Below, piece by piece: positions 17,051 through 26,052 of a stretch of DNA of 55,028 nucleotides. The first letter of the stretch is position 1. Each line of letters starts with the position of its first letter. The notes beneath the pieces were generated by a model. It was given only the letters and a program-made list of their open reading frames with translations. It was not told the DNA's origin and did no database searches. The position numbers and the translations under genes are program-made. Origin of the DNA: Anaerolineaceae bacterium (GTDB lineage: Bacteria; Chloroflexota; Anaerolineae; Anaerolineales; Anaerolineaceae); NCBI GenBank assembly GCA_003446605.1, contig DMDF01000072.1:1-55028 (forward strand), in the 5' to 3' direction.

Positions 17051-17839
17051 ATGGGTAATCTGGCAGGCAAAGCGGGAAAAGTTAGAAGAATGGTAAATTA
17101 TGTTTTCCGAATATCTGCTATCTGGATCCCCGCGCTCTTGCTATTGGCAGGTTGTGGAGGAATCCAGATAGATTCGCAAATACTCAAACCATCTCTTGCA
17201 ACAGCCACAGCAGTTGAACAAACACAACAGGCTGAACCCACCAGGCTGCTGCCCGTGGTAGGGATGCTGACGGCAACTGCCACTCCAGGAATCAGTCCAA
17301 CACTTTCATCTACCCTGGGAATTGTTACAGTTTCTCCCTCAATGGAAGAATCCGATTTTGTCAGTTGGGAAAGTTTAATTGACTACAATCTTCTCAAAGA
17401 TATTGACTGGGCAGTATATAGTGAAGTCATCATAGCAGGTCGCTTGGGTTGGCGGCGATACGCAGTTCCTGTGCCAACCACATGGGCAATAAATCCCGAA
17501 TCTGGAGAGAATGGCTTGGTTGTGACCAATGATTATCCTATTATGGAAAATACAGATAGCATTGAACTTGTGAGATTTGATTTTCGAGCTCTTGGGGATT
17601 TTGTCTTGCAGACTCCTGCTGGAAAAGAGCGGAAGGTTAGAATCACAGGAGAGCCTGGCGTACTTTGGACCAATATTGTCGAACCAGACAGGTATCATGA
17701 ATACGTACTTTTATTTGAACATGATGGCGTGAACTATGCAATCTGGGGCACGATCAAGTTGCCAGCTACTGACAGTGTTGCTATGGAAAAATTTCAAGCT
17801 ATGCTTTTTTATGTTATGTCTTTCTTAATCATTGATTAA
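17051..17839 (+). CDS. Lipoprotein of the two-component operon
   Basis: The 262-residue protein has an N-terminal signal ending in a lipobox (ALLLLAGCGG), a Thr/Ala/Pro-rich linker, and a C-terminal domain (about 100-262) without a recognised family. ATG 17051 follows the kinase stop by one base, indicating coupling; an in-frame ATG at 17090 would give a shorter, more usual signal peptide. Being encoded with a kinase that has almost no outer loop, it could be an accessory sensing subunit; this is speculation from context. Confidence 0.7.
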   Translation: MGNLAGKAGKVRRMVNYVFRISAIWIPALLLLAGCGGIQIDSQILKPSLATATAVEQTQQAEPTRLLPVVGMLTATATPGISPTLSSTLGIVTVSPSMEESDFVSWESLIDYNLLKDIDWAVYSEVIIAGRLGWRRYAVPVPTTWAINPESGENGLVVTNDYPIMENTDSIELVRFDFRALGDFVLQTPAGKERKVRITGEPGVLWTNIVEPDRYHEYVLLFEHDGVNYAIWGTIKLPATDSVAMEKFQAMLFYVMSFLIID

Positions 17840-18056
17840 GAAAACCAAAACGACAACGCTGCTGACAAGCTAAGTTTAGATGAACAGTGATACCCACTGT
17901 CACTTAAAGTTCTGGTCTTCAATGAAATGTACTCAATTCGCATAACCAAGGTTGAGATTTTTACTAATTTCTGTGACGAGTAGTGTATGGTCAAAAACTA
18001 AAAGTTTTCTTCGAATGTTTCTGAAATCATCTATCTTGAAGTTGATTTAAACATTT

Positions 18057-18090
18057 CACCCCTTCTGCCATATCTAGAAGGGGTGTTTTT
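18057..18090 (+). terminator. Rho-independent terminator
   Basis: CACCCCTTCT (18057-18066) and AGAAGGGGTG (18076-18085) form a 10-bp perfect stem with a 9-nt loop, followed by TTTTT. Its orientation terminates + strand transcription from the two-component operon before it enters the antisense tRNA gene. The ~215 bp between the operon and this hairpin holds no gene, only a small ACAGTG/CACTGT hairpin near 17884-17900. Confidence 0.85.
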
Positions 18091-18092
18091 AG

Positions 18093-18166
18093 CGGGAGCG
18101 ACGGGATTCGAACCCGCGGTCTCGGCCTTGACAGGGCCGCATGTTAAGCCACTACACCACGCCCCC
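18093..18166 (-). tRNA. tRNA-Asp (GTC)
   Basis: Read on the minus strand, the acceptor stem GGGGGCG pairs with CGCTCCC, the D arm is GTGT/ACAT, and the anticodon stem CGGCC/GGCCG encloses loop CTGTCAA with anticodon GTC. The T arm is GCGGG-TTCGAAT-CCCGT. The cloverleaf is complete with discriminator G; CCA is not encoded. It lies downstream of ndk on the same strand. Confidence 0.95.
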
Positions 18167-18212
18167 GTGATGTGGAAAACAGTTTAACACAGGATAAAAC
18201 CAGCGTCAAGTT

Positions 18213-18680
18213 TTAGTTTTTACCAAATATCCATTTATGATGCTGATCGCTCCATTCGCAAATCTCTTCAGGTTTGAACCACAGTGCGATCTCTCGTTCA
18301 GCAGTCTCATGGGAATCTGAAGCATGGATGAGATTTCGGCTGGTCAATAAAGCATAGTCATGGCGGATGGTTCCCGGGGCTGCTTCAAGAGGATTGGTTT
18401 TGCCTACGGTTTGGCGCACCGCCTCAATGGCATGTTCGCCCGCCCATACCATTGCCATGGTAGGAGCCGAAGTGATGTATTCCACCAAGCCATTATAAAA
18501 ACTCTTGCCTTTGTGTTCCTTATAATGTGTTTCCGCCAATTCACGGCTAACGAGCAACATTTTAGCGGCTACCAGCTGCAAACCGCGGTTTTGGAAACGA
18601 TCAATGATCTCACCGATTAATTTACGCTGTACCCCATCTGGTTTTATCAGCACGAGTGTTTTTTCAAAGTTTTCTTCCAT
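18213..18680 (-). CDS. ndk: Nucleoside diphosphate kinase
   Basis: The 155-residue enzyme transfers the gamma-phosphate from ATP to NDPs through a phosphohistidine. It shows the N-terminal TLVLIKPDGVQRKLIGEII, the Kpn-loop region and the active-site block RNLIHASDSHETAEREI with catalytic H119 (most homologues have NLIHGSDS). Length is slightly above the usual ~140-150. It follows the TPR gene by about 12 bp and is probably in the rpoD-TPR-ndk transcription unit. Confidence 0.97.
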   Translation of the reverse strand: MEENFEKTLVLIKPDGVQRKLIGEIIDRFQNRGLQLVAAKMLLVSRELAETHYKEHKGKSFYNGLVEYITSAPTMAMVWAGEHAIEAVRQTVGKTNPLEAAPGTIRHDYALLTSRNLIHASDSHETAEREIALWFKPEEICEWSDQHHKWIFGKN

Positions 18681-18692
18681 GAAATTTCTTTC

Positions 18693-20258
18693 TTATACCA
18701 ATGAATTTTTTTCTGCATTATGAAATGCTTGCAGGGCTTTTTCTTTTTGATTGGTTTTTAGATAAGCTTTTCCAAGAACAAACCACGCATCCGGTTCTTG
18801 AGATAATAATTGATCCGTGTTTTCCATGATGGCGATGATTTCTTCAAGCCTGTATTCTTTATCAACAAGAGTATCTAATTTTTGGATTGCATAGCGGTAA
18901 TTGTTACCCTCAATCGCCTTGAGCACTATTTGCATTCCTTCATTGTTGTTTTCAAGATTATCGATCTTTTGTGTATCTTCAAGAATTGATTTCTTTTGGT
19001 GATTGGGTTCGTTTTCAATTTTCACCCAATCCTTAGAGATAGCTTCAGATTCTGGTTCTGAAATAGTGGGTACTTCATTATCAACCATACCTGTTTCATC
19101 TTTTTCAATATCGCTGAGATTGGGAATTTTCTCATCTTCTGGTTGAAGAAATTGGGGAAGATTCCTTTCATCCATATTACTTGCATCAATAGCATCATCG
19201 AATATCCATCCAGGGATGTCTGAGACAACTTCTTCCTGTGGAATCATGAGATTCTTGGCAGGGAAAGTTTCTTTTTCTGGTGGGGAGTCGGATTCGGTCT
19301 CACTTTCAATGGGGAGAGCGGCTTCTTTAGAAAACTCGCTTTCTGGTTCTGTCAAACGATCTTCAATGATAGAATCCCAATCAATCACAGAGTTAACGTC
19401 TTTTTCAGGGTCCCACATGCTTGCTTGATTCCAGTACTCTTCAATATCCTCCTGCCATTTCACCGTACTGAGATCAGGAACGGGATCTCTGCCATTATAT
19501 TTATCCAAATTGACGGCAATGTCCGGCACATCTTCCACAACCTTGATTTTCTCGCCCACATACAGGTAATATGGATCGACATCAATAAGGCGTTGGTGAA
19601 ACGCTTCTGTATCAAGAGCTTCTGAGGTATGGGGAAGGACCTCGAAAACAATCTGGTTTGCTATAAAATTGAAAGGTGAGGAGCCAAGTATTTCGATACA
19701 TAATTGAACCGCTTCAATGCGTTCTCCGGTTTGCATCAGAGCGTGTGCCAAATATCCTTTGAAATCGGTGCGCGAGGGGTTGGTTTGTAAACCAATGCGC
19801 AATTCAGCAATTACTTGGGGATACAGCCCACTGCGCCGATACATGTTGACCAATGCGCCACGCGTAAGGCGGATCGTTTGGGGTTCGACTCCGTCTTTTT
19901 TCAAATGGAGGCGTTTTAATTCTTCTTTGAGCATGGCATTGGTTGGTTGTAGCTCAAAGGCGCGTTCCATATGCAATACCGCATTGTCGAGCTGGTTGTT
20001 GACTTCAGCAATGAAACTCAAACCTATGTGCGCTACAAAATCATCGGGGTAGACCTCGAGCACTTTTTCCAAAACAAAATAGGAATCCTCATAGTTCCCT
20101 TTTTCCATGAGGATTTTCCCTAATAGGCGATATGTCTGAATATGTTTTGGATAAGTCTGGAGAATGAACCAGCAGTGTTTTAGCGCTTCGTCAAGGTTTC
20201 CATTCTGAATGAATACTTCAATTTCCTGAACGTATTTTCGTAAGGGAATCCTCAACAT
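18693..20258 (-). CDS. Tetratricopeptide-repeat protein with acidic linker
   Basis: The 521-residue protein has N-terminal TPR units (about 5-200; NGNLDEALKHCWFILQTYPK, LLGKILMEKGNYEDSYFVLE), a middle DPYYLYVGEKIKVVEDVPD segment, a highly acidic low-complexity linker (about 270-435, rich in E, S and P), and a final TPR-like unit (DAWFVLGKAYLKTNQKEKAL). No signal peptide or membrane segment is seen, so a cytoplasmic scaffold is likely. It starts 18 bp downstream of the sigma gene and is probably co-transcribed. Partners are unknown. Confidence 0.8.
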   Translation of the reverse strand: MLRIPLRKYVQEIEVFIQNGNLDEALKHCWFILQTYPKHIQTYRLLGKILMEKGNYEDSYFVLEKVLEVYPDDFVAHIGLSFIAEVNNQLDNAVLHMERAFELQPTNAMLKEELKRLHLKKDGVEPQTIRLTRGALVNMYRRSGLYPQVIAELRIGLQTNPSRTDFKGYLAHALMQTGERIEAVQLCIEILGSSPFNFIANQIVFEVLPHTSEALDTEAFHQRLIDVDPYYLYVGEKIKVVEDVPDIAVNLDKYNGRDPVPDLSTVKWQEDIEEYWNQASMWDPEKDVNSVIDWDSIIEDRLTEPESEFSKEAALPIESETESDSPPEKETFPAKNLMIPQEEVVSDIPGWIFDDAIDASNMDERNLPQFLQPEDEKIPNLSDIEKDETGMVDNEVPTISEPESEAISKDWVKIENEPNHQKKSILEDTQKIDNLENNNEGMQIVLKAIEGNNYRYAIQKLDTLVDKEYRLEEIIAIMENTDQLLSQEPDAWFVLGKAYLKTNQKEKALQAFHNAEKNSLV

Positions 20259-20276
20259 AATGTTCCATCCTCAAAT

Positions 20277-21500
20277 TTATTCTCCCAGGTAATCTCGTAA
20301 TTTTCTTCGAATGGTCGGATGTCGCAGACGACTGAGCGCCTGAGCTTCGATTTGGCGTACTCTTTCACGAGTGACGCCCATTTTACGACCGACCTCTTCC
20401 AGCGTGTATGCTTGTCCATCCAGCAAACCGTAGCGCAGCTGGAGGATGCGCACTTCACGCGGTGGGAGTGTATTTAATATTACATTAAGATGCTCTTTTA
20501 ATAAATTATAAGTGGCAGTTTCATCGGGCGCAGGGATCTCATCATCTTCGATAAAATCGCCAAGCACGGAATCATCTTCATTGTCAGTGGGAGTTTCCAG
20601 TGAAAGCGGTCGCCGTGACACCTTTATCATATTTTCTACTTTCTTAGGCGTAACGTCTAATGCTTCAGCCAGTTCATCAATTGTTGGATCTCGACCAAGT
20701 TTTTGGGTAAGCTGATGTTGTATTCGCAAGAGTTTGTTGATCTGATCGCCCATATGAACGGGCACACGGATCGTGCGTCCCTGATCAGCAATGGCGCGAG
20801 TTACCGCTTGACGGATCCACCAGGTGGCATAGGTGCTGAATTTATGCCCTCTGCGGTAATCGAATTTTTTCGTGGCACGGATCAATCCGATATTTCCTTC
20901 TTGGATTAGATCAAGAAAAGGAACACCACGCCCCATGTATTTTTTGGCAACGCTGATGACAAGGCGAGAGTTGGCAGTAACCAGGTGTTCACGAGCTGCC
21001 CAACCATCTTCGATAAGATCACGCAATTCAGATCGGCGAGTATTATTAATATTTCCCGTCGCAAGTTCTTCACGTGCCATCCTACCACGTTCAATGCGTT
21101 GAGCCAGGTCAACTTCCTCATCTGCGGTTAGCAGCGGAACGCGGCTCACTTCCTTGAGATACAAACCGATGGTATCATCGGTATCAATGTGACGCAGATC
21201 ATCAACATCCACGTCGATCTCAATTTCATCTTCGTCGCGATCGTCATCCTTGATAAGTTCTTCTTCAGTAGGCTCGGGAATAGTGTCATCATCCTCAATA
21301 TAAGGAATGCCGGCACTCATCAAAGAGGCGAAAGCTTCTTCTAATTGTCCAAGATCCTGTTCGGCATCGGGGAAGAAATGCAAAACATCATCATAGGTTA
21401 CGTAATTTTTTTGACGACCAAGTTCGATAAGTCTAGCAATTGCTGAGTAACCAATGACATCATCTTCTTCTTCAAGAACACTGATTTTGCTATTTGCCAT
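20277..21500 (-). CDS. rpoD: Primary sigma factor (RpoD/SigA family)
   Basis: The 407-residue sigma-70 has an N-terminal sigma 1.1-like part (1-60) and a very acidic stretch (75-105). Region 1.2/2 follows with DTIGLYLKEVSRVPLLTADE, the core block VPFLDLIQEGNIGLIRATKK and FSTYATWWIRQAVTRAIADQ. Region 3 has VPVHMGDQINKL. Region 4 has LPPREVRILQLRYGL and TLEEVGRKMGVTRERVRQIE. Length and domains match a group 1 factor; it directs most transcription, including of the -35/-10 promoters noted here. A strong promoter lies about 145 bp upstream. Confidence 0.95.
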   Translation of the reverse strand: MANSKISVLEEEDDVIGYSAIARLIELGRQKNYVTYDDVLHFFPDAEQDLGQLEEAFASLMSAGIPYIEDDDTIPEPTEEELIKDDDRDEDEIEIDVDVDDLRHIDTDDTIGLYLKEVSRVPLLTADEEVDLAQRIERGRMAREELATGNINNTRRSELRDLIEDGWAAREHLVTANSRLVISVAKKYMGRGVPFLDLIQEGNIGLIRATKKFDYRRGHKFSTYATWWIRQAVTRAIADQGRTIRVPVHMGDQINKLLRIQHQLTQKLGRDPTIDELAEALDVTPKKVENMIKVSRRPLSLETPTDNEDDSVLGDFIEDDEIPAPDETATYNLLKEHLNVILNTLPPREVRILQLRYGLLDGQAYTLEEVGRKMGVTRERVRQIEAQALSRLRHPTIRRKLRDYLGE

Positions 21501-21644
21501 AAATGATCACAACCTTTTTATAAACAAAATTATGGCACGCAAAAATGAATACTCCTTATGAGCATACATGTTTTCAAAACAAAATGCAATACTACTTTCG
21601 TTTTATAGAAAATATTTACAAATTTGCGTGCTGCGCAACATCCT

Positions 21645-21673
21645 ACTATACACAATTGGCTTGTAAAAGTCAA
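21645..21673 (-). promoter_or_regulatory. Sigma-70 promoter of the rpoD transcription unit
   Basis: On the minus strand TTGACT (21673-21668) and TATAGT (21650-21645) are separated by exactly 17 bp. The expected start near 21638 leaves a leader of about 138 nt before the sigma ATG, including a small TTGCG-CAGCA-CGCAA hairpin. This is the best-matching promoter I see in the window. Confidence 0.75.
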
Positions 21674-21690
21674 CAACCAATCCACATTTA

Positions 21691-22374
21691 TTATATATTT
21701 TTTACATGATCGCTAAAATATGGCGGAAGTAATGAGTGGATGTGAATGGGCTCACCTGTTTTAGGATGATGAAACCAGATATTGTGTGCATGCAGTAGTA
21801 ATTTATCCGAATCTGGGTGATAGGTTTCAAGTGAATGCGTGAATCGATACGCTCCATACAGGCTATCCCCCACAACTGGCAACCCACAATATGCCAGGTG
21901 AGCTCTAATTTGGTGGGTTATTCCACTTTCAATTGAAATAGAAAGAAATGTTTCGGTTTCATACCTTTTCAATACTTCTACGTTTGAAACTGCTTTCTTC
22001 CCTCTGGCAGTGTCAGGGATCGTTCGATGATGTCGGTCTCCATTTTTTAACAGGGGAATGGTGATAGTTTTCTTTTCCCACATAGGGCTACCGTGAACAA
22101 CGGTTTTGTATTCCTTGTGGATCTCGCGATGTTCGAACTGCATATTTAAAGAACGATGGGCATTTGCATTGCGAGCGAAGAGGAGTATTCCACTGGTCTC
22201 TTTATCGAGCCGGTGAACAACCCATACCTCCCCAAAATTTTGAGAGAGAATATTTCGCAAGCAAGGAACATTTTTATCATATCCGTCCGGGATGGTTCGT
22301 AATCCTCCAGGTTTATTAACTGCAAGGATATCTTCATCCTTATAAAGAACTTTCAAAGAAGTAATTTCATCCAT
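21691..22374 (-). CDS. RluA-family RNA pseudouridine synthase
   Basis: The 227-residue enzyme isomerises uridine in rRNA or tRNA. The core shows ILAVNKPGGLRTIPDG, then HRLDKETSGILLFARNANAH with catalytic D57, and ESGITHQIRAHLAYCGLPVVGD near the C-terminus. There is no N-terminal S4 domain, as in the RluA/RluC-like short forms. ATG 22374 is preferred over an in-frame TTG at 22377. The substrate position cannot be told from sequence. Confidence 0.92.
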   Translation of the reverse strand: MDEITSLKVLYKDEDILAVNKPGGLRTIPDGYDKNVPCLRNILSQNFGEVWVVHRLDKETSGILLFARNANAHRSLNMQFEHREIHKEYKTVVHGSPMWEKKTITIPLLKNGDRHHRTIPDTARGKKAVSNVEVLKRYETETFLSISIESGITHQIRAHLAYCGLPVVGDSLYGAYRFTHSLETYHPDSDKLLLHAHNIWFHHPKTGEPIHIHSLLPPYFSDHVKNI

Positions 22375-22428
22375 CAACGACCGCTCTGATTTATAATCAT
22401 ATTAAATAAACCTACGTGAAGGTGCTAA

Positions 22429-22734
22429 ATGTTGATTGTAATTGTACATGTTCATGTTGAGGAAAATTGCGTTAATGATTTTATCAGAGCAACAAAGAAT
22501 AATGCCGAACACAGCATTCAAGAGGAAGGGGTTGTTAAATTTGATTTCATCCAGCAAAATGATGACCCTGCCAGATTTGTGCTGCTGGAAGTTTATCAAA
22601 ATGAAGAAGCCGCTTCTGCACATAAGGAGACATCTCATTATCAGGAGTGGAAGGGAATTGTTGCAGAAATGATGGTAGAACCACGGTACAGTGTGAAATT
22701 TCACGAGATCTACCCACCTTCCGAAAAGTGGTAA
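22429..22734 (+). CDS. ABM-domain (LsrG/antibiotic biosynthesis monooxygenase-like) protein
   Basis: The 101-residue protein forms a single ferredoxin-like dimeric alpha/beta barrel domain. It starts MLIVIVHVHVEENCVNDFI, has HSIQEEGVVKFDFIQQNDDP and the strand FVLLEVYQNEEAASAHKET with SHYQEW. This pattern is closest to LsrG/YgiN-like small isomerases or monooxygenases. It is followed after 10 bp by an Fe-type alcohol dehydrogenase, so both may act on the same small carbonyl compound. A TATAAT at 22392-22397 may be its -10. Confidence 0.85.
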   Translation: MLIVIVHVHVEENCVNDFIRATKNNAEHSIQEEGVVKFDFIQQNDDPARFVLLEVYQNEEAASAHKETSHYQEWKGIVAEMMVEPRYSVKFHEIYPPSEKW

Positions 22735-22744
22735 ATATAGTGTG

Positions 22745-23902
22745 ATGGTAGAAAACAAATTTTCATTTGCAACTGCTGATACCATTATTTTTGGATGGGG
22801 CGAAAGGCATACAGTATCTCAATATGCTGCAAAATTTGGCTCTCATGGTCTTTTACTTCATTCTCGTAGTGTAAAAGAAATACCTGAAATTGTGGAAACA
22901 CTTCACCGTTCAGGTATTTCTGTAACTCAACAAGTGCTTACAGGGGAACCAACGGATGAAAAGGTCAGCACATTGGCTGATTCATATCGTGACCAGCAAA
23001 TAGATTTTATTATCGGCGTTGGAGGAGGCAGTGTTTTGGATACAGGGAAAGCTTTATCTGCCTTAGTGACCAATCACGGTACTTTACTGGATTACCTGGA
23101 AGTTGTGGGGAGGGGTCTTCCATTGCAAAATCCTCCCTGCCCGTATATCGCGCTTCCCACCACCGCGGGGACCGGCACAGAAGTAACCAAAAATGCGGTC
23201 ATTAAAGTGACCAGTAAGAATGTAAAAGTCAGCATGCGCAATGCAGCTATGATCCCAGATATCGCTTTGATCGATCCGGAATTAACAGTGAGTTTACCTC
23301 CCACTATAACAGCATCAACGGGTATGGATGCTTTTATACAGGTACTTGAACCATACTGTTCGCGGAACGCAAATAAAATGGTGGATATGTTCTGCCGTGA
23401 AGGTATTCCCCTGGCGGCGAAGACTCTACCCATTGTTTACCACAACCCAACCGATGAAAAATCCAGAACGATGATGGCATGGGTGAGTTTATTAGGTGGA
23501 CTTTCACTGGCGAACGCAAAATTGGGGGCTGTACATGGGTTTGCAGGACCGATTGGTGGCATGTTCGATGTTCCACATGGTGTTATTTGCGCGTGCTTAC
23601 TGCCGCAAGTCTTTAAAAAGAACATTGTCAAAGTACAGGAATGTGGAGATGAGAATTTAGTAAAACGGTTTAATCAAATCGCTGCATGGGTATTAGGAGA
23701 AGATAATCCATCTGCCCCAAAAGCAGTGGAGTGGTTCATCGCGCTTAATGAGGAATTATCCATTCCAAAATTAGGACAGCTCGGTATAAAGGAGCCGAAT
23801 TTTGATGCCATCATCGAAAAATCTCTTGTCTCCAGCAGTATGAAGGGGAACCCCGTGCTGCTGGATGCAGCGGATCTGCGTGAAATTTTACTGAATTCAT
23901 GA
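22745..23902 (+). CDS. Iron-containing alcohol dehydrogenase family protein
   Basis: The 385-residue oxidoreductase has the NAD(P)-binding block GVGGGSVLDTGKALSAL (about 91-107) and LPTTAGTGTEVTKNAVI (about 138-154). The metal site is D195 in STGMDAFIQVLEPY, H264 in AVHGFAGPIGG and H278 in VPHG. The second ligand position, His in most members (GMDALTHAIE), is Gln here (Q199). The start could be GTG 22742 or ATG 22745; I chose ATG. The substrate is unknown; it is paired with the ABM-domain gene. Confidence 0.9.
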   Translation: MVENKFSFATADTIIFGWGERHTVSQYAAKFGSHGLLLHSRSVKEIPEIVETLHRSGISVTQQVLTGEPTDEKVSTLADSYRDQQIDFIIGVGGGSVLDTGKALSALVTNHGTLLDYLEVVGRGLPLQNPPCPYIALPTTAGTGTEVTKNAVIKVTSKNVKVSMRNAAMIPDIALIDPELTVSLPPTITASTGMDAFIQVLEPYCSRNANKMVDMFCREGIPLAAKTLPIVYHNPTDEKSRTMMAWVSLLGGLSLANAKLGAVHGFAGPIGGMFDVPHGVICACLLPQVFKKNIVKVQECGDENLVKRFNQIAAWVLGEDNPSAPKAVEWFIALNEELSIPKLGQLGIKEPNFDAIIEKSLVSSSMKGNPVLLDAADLREILLNS

Positions 23903-23926
23903 GAGGTGAAGATTTCTTCACCTCTC
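23901..23926. terminator. Bidirectional terminator between the dehydrogenase and DegV genes
   Basis: GAGAGGTGAAG (23901-23911) and CTTCACCTCTC (23916-23926) form an 11-bp perfect stem with an ATTT loop, followed by CCTTTATTT. It overlaps the dehydrogenase stop codon and sits between convergent genes. Confidence 0.85.
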
Positions 23927-23929
23927 CCT

Positions 23930-24769
23930 TTATTTAACAAGGAATGAACACCCTAAAATTGTAGGACCACCATGCAGAATAATTGCTGGCGGGAGGTAAT
24001 TAACCGGGATGGTAGAGACACCGGATTCTTCTTTTAATGTCGATGCAAATTCCTGTGCTTTACCAACAATACCACCGTGTTCAATATTAAGATAAGAAGT
24101 GTCACTGGCAGGGCATTCATCCAGAATGATCTCTTTAAAACGCTCTATTGCTTTTTTAGTGGTACGTTGTGTTTCTTTTGCATCAATTTGACCATCTACT
24201 ATTTGTAGAATGGGTTTCATCTGCAGCATACTTCCAACCAGTTTTGAGGCTGCTCCTATACGCCCACCTTTGTAAAGATACTCAAGCGTATCCACCAGGA
24301 AATAAGTGCGAGTTTTTGCTGATAATTCTTGGAGTGTTGATTCTATTTCATTAGCACTGGCGCCATCATCAAGCATTTTTTTAGCTATCCGCACCAGAAT
24401 CCCCTGTGCCGTTCCCAGTGTTTTAACGTCGATAATACGAATATCCGCAGCTGGATGTTCTTGTTTTGCCGTGCAATATGCGCGATATGTTCCACTGATT
24501 TTTTCAGAAGGGCAAATAGCAATGGCAGTGTCTCCTTTTTCTTCTATTTGTTTGAATATAGGCTCTACAATAGCAGGAGGTGGAGCCGCAGTGGTTGGCA
24601 GCTGTTTAGCAACCGATAATTTTTCACCAAAAGTAATCGAATCGATTTCACTATCATCACGGTATGTCTTATCTCCAAAAACAATGATCTGGGGTAAATA
24701 CAGCAATCCCATATTGTTTGCTTCATCTAGAGGAATGCAGGATAAGGTATCACTGATTAATTGGATCAT
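23930..24769 (-). CDS. DegV-family fatty-acid-binding protein
   Basis: The 279-residue protein has the DegV two-domain form: N-terminal IQLISDTLSCIPLDEANNMG, PTTAAPPPAIVEPIF, the block IAICPSEKISGTYRAYCTAK, and VDTLEYLYKGGRIGAASKLVGSMLQMKPIL in the fatty-acid-binding part. The family (FakB in firmicutes) binds fatty acids for phosphorylation by FakA; no FakA is nearby. Start ATG 24769 has GGAG just upstream. It lies 17 bp after the P1 peptidase gene, probably one operon. Confidence 0.92.
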   Translation of the reverse strand: MIQLISDTLSCIPLDEANNMGLLYLPQIIVFGDKTYRDDSEIDSITFGEKLSVAKQLPTTAAPPPAIVEPIFKQIEEKGDTAIAICPSEKISGTYRAYCTAKQEHPAADIRIIDVKTLGTAQGILVRIAKKMLDDGASANEIESTLQELSAKTRTYFLVDTLEYLYKGGRIGAASKLVGSMLQMKPILQIVDGQIDAKETQRTTKKAIERFKEIILDECPASDTSYLNIEHGGIVGKAQEFASTLKEESGVSTIPVNYLPPAIILHGGPTILGCSFLVK

Positions 24770-24786
24770 AAATTCTCCATCACACT

Positions 24787-25794
24787 TTAAGTTGCTTGTA
24801 CTGACTGATTCGATGGTAATGCTTCAAGAGGTTCAGCAGTTTTGACCGCATCCAGGATCGCTTCTGCTACCATATCCGCTGCAAAAGCACCAATAGTATT
24901 GACATCACATTTTTTCTTTCCGGTGGCGAGTGCGAAGATGGTATCTCCATCAAACATGGTATGGGCAGGGCGGATTACTCTGGCTAGACCATCCTGTGCC
25001 ATCTGTGCCACCTTATTTACTTCTTCTTTATTAAGAGTGGCATTGGTTACCACTGCTCCAATCACAGTATTGGATTTAGAAGCGAACTGTAACGCCGTTT
25101 TTCCGATCATCGAACGCATGACCTGCTGTGTGTTTGCAAAATACTCTGTCTCGCCAATCGTGACGGGACCTCTTTGTAGGGAACGGGTGCCTGCTAGAAT
25201 TGAACCGGTGGCGGGGTCAACCACATCTCCAAACGCATTCACCGCAATGATTGCGCCAACATAGAGACTCTGCGAAATTTCCACTGCTGCAGTTCCAATA
25301 CCTGCTTTCATCGCCTGCCCCATGCCAAGAATTTTCCCAACACTAGCCCCAGTTCCAGCTCCAAAGTTTCCGCTTTTAGGTTGATTGTTGGATGCGTCTA
25401 CACAAGCTTGATATCCCATGGTCGCATCCGGGCGAATGGTAGCGTCCCCAACTCCTAGGTCAAATAAGATAGCCGCAGGAACAATTGGAACCCGGGCAAA
25501 GCCGGTATCAAAACCGATCTTATGTTCCTCAAGGTAGTGCATAACACCTGAGGCTGCATCCAGCCCATAGGCGGAACCACCAGCTAATAAGACTGCATGC
25601 ACTTTTTCTACCATGTGCATGGGTCTTAGTAAATCGGTTTCTCGTGTACCAGGTGAACCTCCACGCTGGTCAACACCTCCGACTGCACCTTCTTTGCACA
25701 GGAGAACAGTGCATCCCGTCCAAGCTGTATGATCGCTGACCTGCCCGATCAAAAGATTATCTATGTCAGAAATACGAGCTTTCTTATAAACCAC
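24787..25794 (-). CDS. P1-family (DmpA/NylC-like) N-terminal-nucleophile hydrolase
   Basis: The 335-residue protein matches the S58/P1 peptidase family, whose members self-cleave and act as aminopeptidases or amide hydrolases. Markers are HTAWTGCTVLLCKEGAVGGV, VHAVLLAGGSAYGLDAASGV, the NFGAGTGASVGKI block, VGAIIAVNAFGDVVDPATG, and RPAHTMFDGDTIFALATGKK. The start is a GTG at 25794 with AAAGGAG about 7 bp upstream. It is followed closely by the DegV gene. Substrate unknown. Confidence 0.88.
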   Translation of the reverse strand: MVYKKARISDIDNLLIGQVSDHTAWTGCTVLLCKEGAVGGVDQRGGSPGTRETDLLRPMHMVEKVHAVLLAGGSAYGLDAASGVMHYLEEHKIGFDTGFARVPIVPAAILFDLGVGDATIRPDATMGYQACVDASNNQPKSGNFGAGTGASVGKILGMGQAMKAGIGTAAVEISQSLYVGAIIAVNAFGDVVDPATGSILAGTRSLQRGPVTIGETEYFANTQQVMRSMIGKTALQFASKSNTVIGAVVTNATLNKEEVNKVAQMAQDGLARVIRPAHTMFDGDTIFALATGKKKCDVNTIGAFAADMVAEAILDAVKTAEPLEALPSNQSVQAT

Positions 25795-26052
25795 CTGAAT
25801 CTCCTTTCAAAACAAATAACCTAAAAAATCACACCTGTTTTAATGTCGAAATTAACCAGAGATATTGTAATTTGTAATTACTTTTTAGATAAAGACAATC
25901 TCATATCCATAGAAATAAAATGGCATAAATTCCCTCAAGCGAAATGAAAAAACGTATCAAGAGTATTAATATTCCATAAAAAAACTGGCAGATTGAAGCA
26001 AGTCAATGTCAAAATAGTAAGATATGATTATATCTGAATCAAGGGATTTGAA

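Noticed and set aside
17840..18056. Possible small gene or RNA between the two-component operon and its terminator
   Set aside because: No frame with a ribosome site or coding character was found, and only one short hairpin; there is not enough evidence for a non-coding RNA.
25795..26052. Riboswitch or promoter in the gap between the P1 peptidase and gnd
   Set aside because: The 258 bp are A/T-rich; a TATGAT at 26023-26028 lacks a -35 at a workable distance, and no conserved riboswitch core was recognised.
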